Below, one piece after another: positions 41,515 to 45,691 of a stretch of DNA of 45,691 nt. The notes under the pieces are model-generated. The model did no database searches. It was not told the origin of the DNA and saw only the letters and a program-made list of their open reading frames with translations. The position numbers and the translations under genes are program-made. Source of the stretch: CAZVAO01 sp964625175 (GTDB lineage Bacteria; Bacillota; UBA994; PWPR01); the NCBI GenBank assembly GCA_964625175.1, contig CAZVAO010000004.1, forward strand, positions 1-45,691. Direction: 5' to 3'. Position 1 is the first letter of the stretch. Each line of letters begins with the position of its first letter.

Positions 41515-41598
41515 TTAAGATTTGTAGATATTGTCAGCCACGATCACAGCGACCATGAGCGTCAAAAAGATTATAAGTTTATCAAGAGAGTCAAGCAT
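41515..41598 (-). CDS. Possible 27-aa membrane peptide
   Basis: The frame MLDSLDKLIIFLTLMVAVIV then ADNIYKS forms one membrane helix. Its ATG overlaps the stop of the 130-aa gene (ATGCTTGA), which would allow coupled translation, but no clear ribosome site is visible. It may be a real toxin-like peptide or chance. Confidence 0.35.
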   Translation of the reverse strand: MLDSLDKLIIFLTLMVAVIVADNIYKS

Positions 41599-41983
41599 TG
41601 TTGCACGCCAAGTTCTCAGGTGACCATTTTATGATACCTATAGGATACCACTCATCATAAGCATCAGTACCAATTTCGAGTACAACTTTATCGTTTGTTG
41701 TATCGATGAATGTGAGCATTTCTTCCTCACACTCAATTCGCACTTCTTGAGGAGGAAAAGTGCATTTTCTATCAATTGAATCTGATACAACTATATCAGA
41801 CAGATATGACCTGTACCCATCATCAGGGTCAATGAAGCAGGTATACACAACATCATCAGCCTTGAAGTATATCACTTCACTCTGGCTAACACCATATGTA
41901 CCTCCAGCACACCCATATGATTCTGTTGTGAGTTCAACGCCTTGCAGCATCATAACTTTACCATCAAAATCTTCCATATTCAT
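41591..41983 (-). CDS. Hypothetical 130-aa acidic early protein
   Basis: The acidic, beta-rich protein contains GCAGGTYGVSQSEVIYFKADDVVYTCFIDPDDGYRSYLSD-type strands (key parts GVSQSEVIYF and YTCFIDPDDG) and ends with WYPIGIIKWSPENLACNNA. Repeats of short strands and acidic residues recall DNA-mimic inhibitors, but no family is recognised. Confidence 0.7.
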   Translation of the reverse strand: MNMEDFDGKVMMLQGVELTTESYGCAGGTYGVSQSEVIYFKADDVVYTCFIDPDDGYRSYLSDIVVSDSIDRKCTFPPQEVRIECEEEMLTFIDTTNDKVVLEIGTDAYDEWYPIGIIKWSPENLACNNA

Positions 41984-41985
41984 AA

Positions 41986-42117
41986 CTACACCTCTTCCAT
42001 TTTGAGCAGGTCAAACCCTTGATTCTCTGCTCGTTCTACAATATGGTCAACCTTTCCTTCCTTGGCTGTAACAACGTGCTGATTACCTCGTTGGTCGATG
42101 AATGTCAAGCGATACAT
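41986..42117 (-). CDS. 43-aa early protein
   Basis: The frame MYRLTFIDQRGNQHVVTAKE, then GKVDHIVERAENQGFDLLKM and EEV, has GGGAGG 9-10 nt upstream, within the end of the preceding gene. It looks like a small beta-beta-alpha-beta domain. Function is unknown. Confidence 0.62.
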   Translation of the reverse strand: MYRLTFIDQRGNQHVVTAKEGKVDHIVERAENQGFDLLKMEEV

Positions 42118-42119
42118 GA

Positions 42120-42440
42120 TTACATAACCTCCCAAGTAATACCGTGTGTCTTGATACTCTCAATGGTAGTCAAGTTGACGTTGCGGAAACCATCGTGGCG
42201 TTTGCCACCTTCCATGCTGTGAACCAACAGGTATGGAGACTCTACGTTTTTGCTCGGATGTGTCTTCTTCGCAGTACCTTTGATACCTTTGACTACACCC
42301 ATACGACAAGGCATGGTGCGAAGAGAGCCGTCCTTCTTGGTGAATACGACAGAGAATATCTGTCCTCCGAGGCAACCAACAAGTTCAAGGACTTTGGAAC
42401 GCGGTACATAACGGTGATTGGTGGTAAGATTATCGTTCAT
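42120..42440 (-). CDS. SH3-like beta-barrel phage protein
   Basis: The 106-aa protein has CLGGQIFSVVFTKKDGSLRT followed by MPCRMGVVKGIKGTAKK and SPYLLVHSMEGGKRHDGFRN. I recognise this pattern from small phage proteins annotated as SH3 beta-barrel-fold proteins (F-x-V-x-F-x-KKDGSxRxMxCRxGV). Their role is unknown. The start overlaps the Cys-rich gene by 11 bp. Confidence 0.7.
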   Translation of the reverse strand: MNDNLTTNHRYVPRSKVLELVGCLGGQIFSVVFTKKDGSLRTMPCRMGVVKGIKGTAKKTHPSKNVESPYLLVHSMEGGKRHDGFRNVNLTTIESIKTHGITWEVM

Positions 42441-42675
42441 TGTTCATCTCCTCTTCGATGATTAAGTCCTTGTTGGGACATTCGGTTGTATCAGCAAGCA
42501 AACATTCATCAGAGTGTTGCCATTCGCATTTGTTGCATACGTTGTAGCATCCAAGGTCCAACTCCTCAAAGGAGTCAATCAAGTCTTGCTCGTATGCGTC
42601 AGGGCATTGCTCATAGCGTCCCTTGTTGCATGTTTCATTCCAAGCAGACCAGTAAGGGCAGTTATCGTAACACAT
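42430..42675 (-). CDS. Cys-rich early protein (81 aa)
   Basis: There are nine Cys, arranged as CYDNC, CNKGRYEQC, CYNVCNKC, C and C near the ends; the rest is acidic. It is probably a zinc-binding protein. AAGGAG lies 11 nt before the ATG and directly after the preceding 56-aa gene. Function is unknown. Confidence 0.68.
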   Translation of the reverse strand: MCYDNCPYWSAWNETCNKGRYEQCPDAYEQDLIDSFEELDLGCYNVCNKCEWQHSDECLLADTTECPNKDLIIEEEMNNER

Positions 42676-42683
42676 GACGGTAG

Positions 42684-42854
42684 TTACTCCTTTATCATGT
42701 AGTTAGGGCCGTGAAATTTAATCAGCCAGTAGTCAGGTTCGTCTCGTACATAAGTAATGAGACGGGAGAGGAAGTCGGCACGATGTGACCAGTTGTATGC
42801 GTCATATCTATCAAGCTCCTCGCAGTACCGCTTAATGCTCCTTGAGATGAACAT
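42684..42854 (-). CDS. 56-aa early protein
   Basis: The frame MFISRSIKRYCEELDRYDAY, then NWSHRADFLSRLITYVRDEP and DYWLIKFHGPNYMIKE, has an AAGGAAG site 7 nt upstream and overlaps the Gp88-like gene by 23 bp. It is amphipathic and rich in aromatic residues. Function is unknown. Confidence 0.65.
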   Translation of the reverse strand: MFISRSIKRYCEELDRYDAYNWSHRADFLSRLITYVRDEPDYWLIKFHGPNYMIKE

Positions 42855-43443
42855 TGATTACTTCCTTTGAGAAGCAAAGGTTACACTGAGAGCAAGCACC
42901 CTTGATGTGATGATGCGTCTTAGGACACTTCTCATACACCATTCTGTCATATGGTACACCGAAGGTCATAGTTGAGAAGCCAACTGCGTTAAGCCACTCA
43001 CGTTTGTCCTCAGTAGTCGGGTCAAGTGAACACATGATGCGAACATTAGGACAGTCGTACTGCATCTTAACCATATAGGTCAAGAGATTTCCGTCTCTCC
43101 ATGCACGGGTGGGTATCCAGAAGAGTACATCAGGAAGTGCATTGCAAATTCGTCTTGTTTGTAGCAAGCTGTTAACTGTGTCGAATGTTTCCCCACGAGT
43201 AGCGAAGCGAAAACGATCACGGCATCCTTTACGTTTGCGATTAAAGTCACGAACGAAGTTAGCCTGGTCCGAGTAGTTAAACTCCCATTTGATTTCATTA
43301 CATTCATCCTTATGTAACATATTTGGATACAAACGATACAACTTTTTGTTGTAACAGTGTTCAGCACAGTATGCAGTACGATGAACACAGGAGGCAAGTC
43401 CTCTGTCAAAGGCCCACATATCAATATCTTCACAATAGCGCAT
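42832..43443 (-). CDS. Gp88-like protein (Cys cluster, RGE and PTRAWR motifs)
   Basis: The 203-aa protein has CVHRTAYCAEHCYN (three Cys in CxxxCxxxC-like spacing), FRFATRGETFD, FWIPTRAWRDG, CSLDPTT and a late cluster KCPK, CSQCNLCF. This matches the layout of phage Gene-product-88 family proteins found in many phages. The clustered Cys residues may hold an iron-sulfur cluster or zinc. The start at MRYCED has AAGGAG 9 nt upstream; the frame continues further up without such a site. The biochemical role of the family is unknown to me. Confidence 0.7.
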   Translation of the reverse strand: MRYCEDIDMWAFDRGLASCVHRTAYCAEHCYNKKLYRLYPNMLHKDECNEIKWEFNYSDQANFVRDFNRKRKGCRDRFRFATRGETFDTVNSLLQTRRICNALPDVLFWIPTRAWRDGNLLTYMVKMQYDCPNVRIMCSLDPTTEDKREWLNAVGFSTMTFGVPYDRMVYEKCPKTHHHIKGACSQCNLCFSKEVINVHLKEH

Positions 43444-43509
43444 TACAGAACTCTCCTTATGATATGGGTCCACGCGGTACATACGCACGTAGACCCATTT
43501 GCAGTGACT

Positions 43510-43851
43510 TTATGCGTTATCCTCAACGATGATAGCCAAGACTTCCTCAGCCGTGAAGTTGGTTGATTCAAGGATATCGTTGATATCCCTCTTGGCATCA
43601 GTGAGTGTGGCAGATATGAGTGCCTCATTACGATCAGTCACAAGACTCTGGAGTTTGTCATTCAAACGGTTGAACTCTTTCGCGAAGGCGTCGATACCTT
43701 CCGAGGGAATGTAGAAGGTGATACCTTGGAAGGTAAGAGTCATGCGGTCCTGCTCGTCGTCGGTCCAATGAGTGACGCTGTTACGTGCGTAACTCTGTGT
43801 TGATTCACATTCATCAGCCGTCAAATGCATGTCCATTGATACGTCAGCCAT
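43510..43851 (-). CDS. Hypothetical 113-aa early protein
   Basis: The acidic protein has an N-terminal part with TLTFQGITFYIPSEGIDAFAK (a small beta unit), then helices DKLQSLVTDRNEAL and AKRDINDILESTNFTAEEVLAIIVED. The last helix pair resembles helix-turn-helix-like or oligomerising ends, without a diagnostic motif. Function is unknown. Confidence 0.72.
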   Translation of the reverse strand: MADVSMDMHLTADECESTQSYARNSVTHWTDDEQDRMTLTFQGITFYIPSEGIDAFAKEFNRLNDKLQSLVTDRNEALISATLTDAKRDINDILESTNFTAEEVLAIIVEDNA

Positions 43852-43869
43852 GATATACCTCTTTGTTGT

Positions 43870-44028
43870 TTAGTTGTTCTTGTTGTTAATGTCGCGAGTG
43901 ACGCGGCACTTTGCTTGGTGCATGGTCAAACCTTTACCCAACTGTCGGCAGTCAGGTGATACAAGGTCAAACAGATCGTCAGTGAAGCATCCGTGAAGGT
44001 AGTAACCTTTATATGTCAGTGTGAACAT
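43870..44028 (-). CDS. 52-aa early protein
   Basis: The frame MFTLTYKGYYLHGCFTDDLF, then DLVSPDCRQLGKGLTMHQAK and CRVTRDINNKNN, starts 7 bp after the stop of the 84-aa gene, whose last codons supply the GGAAG ribosome site. The start TYKGYYLHG recalls small beta domains common in phage early regions. Function is unknown. Confidence 0.62.
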   Translation of the reverse strand: MFTLTYKGYYLHGCFTDDLFDLVSPDCRQLGKGLTMHQAKCRVTRDINNKNN

Positions 44029-44034
44029 TTTGTT

Positions 44035-44289
44035 CTACTTCCATGCCAAACACATATCGTGAGCAATGGTGAAATACGCGGCCATTTCCTTAGCGGAGTA
44101 ACGAGCGGTGACGTTGTGTATACCACCACTTTCGTTAGCTATTTGCTGTATGCAGTAACCACCACCGTATTGATAGTAGTCGAGTTGATACTTGCCAACG
44201 TCATTGTAGGACTCAGCCATAGGCAGACCAACACGTTTGCAGTGTACCTTAAACAGTTCGTCCATTCTCTTGCGAGTCAAGCGTACCAT
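44035..44289 (-). CDS. 84-aa early protein with GGGY-IANESGG motif
   Basis: The protein has KYQLDYYQYGGGYCIQQIAN and ESGGIHNVTARYSAKEMAAY segments. Similar small proteins (GGGY, I-x-NE-GG, A-x-E-x3-Y) occur in many phages, without known function. AAGGA lies 9-10 nt before the ATG. It is the first early gene with clear support. Confidence 0.68.
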   Translation of the reverse strand: MVRLTRKRMDELFKVHCKRVGLPMAESYNDVGKYQLDYYQYGGGYCIQQIANESGGIHNVTARYSAKEMAAYFTIAHDMCLAWK

Positions 44290-44428
44290 GTTTTACATTC
44301 CTTGTGTTGTAGTGGTTATAACTCAATTGCCTGACTATATATGACTGTTCGGTTGTATCCCTCAGCACACATGCCTTGTATTGTTTACCGTCCTTAATAG
44401 CAGGATAGTTGTAACAACCATTCATCGT
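44249..44428 (-). CDS. Possible first early gene (59-aa protein)
   Basis: From an ATG at 44428 the frame reads MNGCYNYPAIKDGKQYKACV, then LRDTTEQSYIVRQLSYNHYN and ends overlapping the 84-aa gene by 41 bp. Composition is protein-like, but the ribosome site is weak (GGAACG). An upstream in-frame extension to 44542 lacks support. Coding status is uncertain. Confidence 0.4.
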   Translation of the reverse strand, partial: TMNGCYNYPAIKDGKQYKACVLRDTTEQSYIVRQLSYNHYNTRNVKHGTLDSQENGRTV

Positions 44429-44804
44429 TCCATGTATACCTGTCGTTTGTTGACGCCTTTGGACCAACAACCGGCCATATATAATCAGGTGTATCAGATT
44501 ATAACTAGATTGATTAAGCGAGGTTGTATGCCTCACTTGCACCTATGCTTTTACTCAGCATCCCGCTATACTCATAGGCAGTCGTGCGGTAATCGGTGTC
44601 TCACTCTATCTTGTCGCTCTAAACTTTCGTGCGGGAGTCACCCGGAGCGAGGCAGGTCTGGCATGTTGGACCTGTTATGTCAATTATCGAGACTATTGTG
44701 GCGTGATACTCTAGAGCACTACTAGAGGTGGTCATTGCCATCCCGTAGGATATCGGCTGTCGTGCCTCGCTATGTTTAACGTGTGATGCGTCCACTGTGT
44801 CCCT

Positions 44805-44834
44805 ATCCTATGCCCGATCACTGTGTTGTGTCAA
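44805..44834 (-). promoter_or_regulatory. Sigma-70-type early promoter, copy 4 (gene-proximal)
   Basis: The -35 TTGACA (44834-44829) is consensus, with an 18-bp spacer and -10 TAGGAT (44810-44805). It is the promoter nearest to the early genes; the transcript would start near 44798. Confidence 0.65.
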
Positions 44835-44893
44835 GCGGTATTTTCAAGGGTTATTCAAAGAGCGGTTACGGTTCGTGTGTCCATCGTGTGTTG

Positions 44894-44923
44894 ATACTAG
44901 CTTGATTCTGTTCATTGTGTCAA
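44894..44923 (-). promoter_or_regulatory. Sigma-70-type early promoter, copy 3
   Basis: TTGACA (44923-44918), 18-bp spacer, TAGTAT (44899-44894), followed by CAACACA. The -10 and downstream bases are identical to copy 2, showing a duplicated promoter unit. Confidence 0.72.
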
Positions 44924-44989
44924 GCACTTTGTTTCATGTTCACCGGGTGCGCTTGGCAGTTAGTGAGTACGTCCCTTCATGATGTGTTG

Positions 44990-45019
44990 ATACTATGTGA
45001 ATCAAGCGGGTGTTGTCAA
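44990..45019 (-). promoter_or_regulatory. Sigma-70-type early promoter, copy 2
   Basis: TTGACA (45019-45014), 18-bp spacer, TAGTAT (44995-44990), again followed by CAACACA. The distance to copy 3 is 96 bp. Confidence 0.72.
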
Positions 45020-45093
45020 CCATTTTGTTACACTTATCTAGTAACCTTGTTCAATGAGCAAGTCGGTATGGGCTTCCCCGTCCGACAAGTACA

Positions 45094-45122
45094 GTTCTAG
45101 TCTAGAGATAAACTAATGTCAA
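45094..45122 (-). promoter_or_regulatory. Sigma-70-type early promoter, copy 1
   Basis: TTGACA (45122-45117), 17-bp spacer, TAGAAC (45099-45094). The -10 is weaker than in copies 2 and 3, but spacing and series position support it. Confidence 0.55.
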
Positions 45123-45157
45123 CACCTTTCTTAATAAAAATGAAAGTGTAGTCATGA

Positions 45158-45180
45158 GTGTTACTCTGTAGTGTTACTCT
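45158..45180. repeat. Tandem short repeat GTAGTGTTACTCT
   Basis: GTGTTACTCT occurs at 45158-45167 and 45171-45180 with a 13-bp period, and a degenerate third unit follows. Related words (GTATTACTCTAT at 45465-45476, GTGTTACTA at 45627-45635) lie further right, and GGTGTTACTCTATGG at the left end (40-54). Confidence 0.6.
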
Positions 45181-45207
45181 GTAGTGTTGTACCATTACTG
45201 TAAACCT

Positions 45208-45232
45208 CTTTCCTCTTTACTCGGTTGTAATT
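45208..45232 (-). promoter_or_regulatory. Phage RNA polymerase promoter at the right end (variant)
   Basis: AATTACAACCGAGTAAAGAG differs from the consensus core in one base (G for C), with GAAAG after it. It lies upstream of all genes, as phiOL does in T7, and may serve late transcription through the early region, replication start or packaging. Confidence 0.75.
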
Positions 45233-45305
45233 CTCCAAGGCTCCCATAGTATATGTAATAGGCCAGCTTAATGCACGTATCGTGCCATAATCGCTTTACA
45301 CAGGG

Positions 45306-45314
45306 TTATACACA
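45306..45314 (+). promoter_or_regulatory. DnaA-box match
   Basis: TTATACACA fits the TTATNCACA consensus exactly. It is one site only, with a related TTTACACA 10 bp before it. It may be chance, or may recruit the host initiator to the right end. Confidence 0.35.
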
Positions 45315-45513
45315 GGTTTTCAACATATCGTAAAAACGCCATAAATCGCCGTGGTGGAGTTTTACCGGTTTGGCTGGTACTAGTTCAAATATTGGTATCG
45401 ATGCCTGGAAGGTACCTCTATGGATGAAATAAGGGTATATTGATAATGGTTTTCAACCTATGGCGTATTACTCTATGATGTGACGCTCTATGGTGTATTA
45501 CATGATAAGTATT

Positions 45514-45544
45514 ACTATATGGAGTTGATTTATGGTAGTGTCAA
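45514..45544 (-). promoter_or_regulatory. Possible outermost sigma-70-type promoter
   Basis: TTGACA (45544-45539) with TATAGT (45519-45514) at 19 bp, or CATATA at 17 bp. Spacing or -10 is suboptimal, so this is weaker evidence than for copies 1-4. Confidence 0.35.
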
Positions 45545-45616
45545 AGTAGTGACAGGTGGATAGATGAAAAGGGATAAGTAGCCTCCCGCCCGTCAATATT
45601 TTGACACTCATGAGAT

Positions 45617-45656
45617 GTGATACTGAGTGTTACTATCAAGTGATCCTTAGTATCAC
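45617..45656. repeat. Right-end inverted repeat
   Basis: GTGATACT (45617-45624) and AGTATCAC (45649-45656) form a perfect 8-bp inverted repeat within 80 bp of the window end. With the left-end hairpin it may belong to the genome termini. A second, smaller repeat, GTCAA-TATT-TTGAC, lies at 45592-45605. Confidence 0.45.
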
Positions 45657-45691
45657 TCCTCCATTGATAACGAGGGTGACTCTCATTCTCA

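Larger units (their letters stand above)
44429..45691 (-). other. Right-end control region without confident genes (1.26 kb)
   Basis: I see no convincing protein gene in this stretch. It contains a set of host-type promoters (44.80-45.12 kb and perhaps 45.51-45.54 kb), one phage promoter, a DnaA-box match, inverted repeats and short GTGTTACTCT-type repeats. About 370 nt lie between the last promoter and the first possible gene, with several potential RNA stems (TCCCGC/GCGGGA, CCTATG/CATAGG). This corresponds to the left end of T7, with its early promoters and terminal elements. Confidence 0.8.

Noticed and set aside
44341..44360. Sixth phage promoter (ATACAACCGAACAG on the minus strand)
   Set aside because: It shares only ACAACCGA with the consensus and lacks the TAAAGAG part; it overlaps a possible gene.
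1..45691. Long direct terminal repeat between the two window ends
   Set aside because: I compared the first and last bases by eye and found no repeated block, only short related words; the terminal repeat may be present once or not in the window.
1..45691. Integrase, repressor, tRNA, CRISPR array, insertion sequence
   Set aside because: I looked for these and saw no motif or repeat pattern that supports any of them.

Overview
The window reads as an essentially complete genome of a T7-like podophage (Autographivirales type). Every well-supported gene lies on the minus strand, so transcription runs from the right end (45.7 kb) to the left end (1). The evidence for this group is a single-subunit phage RNA polymerase of T7 length, five copies of a phage-type promoter, and a colinear T7 late module: portal, scaffold, capsid, two tail tube proteins, internal virion proteins, fibre, holin, and small and large terminase. 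Shine-Dalgarno sites and sigma-70-like early promoters point to a Gram-negative bacterial host. A class III (oxygen-sensitive) ribonucleotide reductase with its radical-SAM activase suggests the host grows at least partly without oxygen. I see no integrase, repressor, tRNA or CRISPR, so a lytic lifestyle is inferred.

Right end, 44.4-45.7 kb: gene-poor control region. It holds one phage promoter (45.21-45.23 kb), a tandem series of host-type promoters (TTGACA, 17-18 bp spacer, TAG..T), a DnaA-box match, several inverted repeats and short repeats of the GTGTTACTCT type. Early genes, 38.2-44.4 kb: about a dozen small proteins, mostly of unknown function (one Gp88-like, one SH3-like, one Cys-rich), then the RNA polymerase and a 31-aa protein. 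The block ends in one weak and one strong intrinsic terminator. This is the T7 early block with its terminator behind the polymerase gene.

Middle genes, 21.5-37.9 kb, start behind two tandem phage promoters: ATP-dependent DNA ligase, a zinc-ribbon protein, a small membrane protein, an RNA-ligase-type nucleotidyltransferase, separate primase and DnaB-like helicase, family A DNA polymerase, an SSB-like protein, 5'-3' exonuclease, then a nucleotide and DNA metabolism cassette (FTR-like Cys protein, dUTPase, NrdD, NrdG, ThyX-like protein, T7-endonuclease-I-like nuclease, metallophosphoesterase, dATP/dGTP diphosphohydrolase-like protein).

Late genes, 0.06-21.5 kb, start behind another phage promoter at 21.5 kb. 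An intrinsic terminator follows the capsid gene, as in T7, and one more phage promoter lies between terS and terL. Unusual points: a pesticin/T4-lysozyme-like muramidase domain sits at the C terminus of the gp15-like internal protein, while the gp16-like protein lacks an N-terminal transglycosylase; no free-standing endolysin is recognisable; the receptor-binding apparatus is a T7-type fibre adaptor plus a separate 701-aa protein with a SPRY-like domain and a different base composition. All assignments come from reading motifs and gene order; no database search was run.
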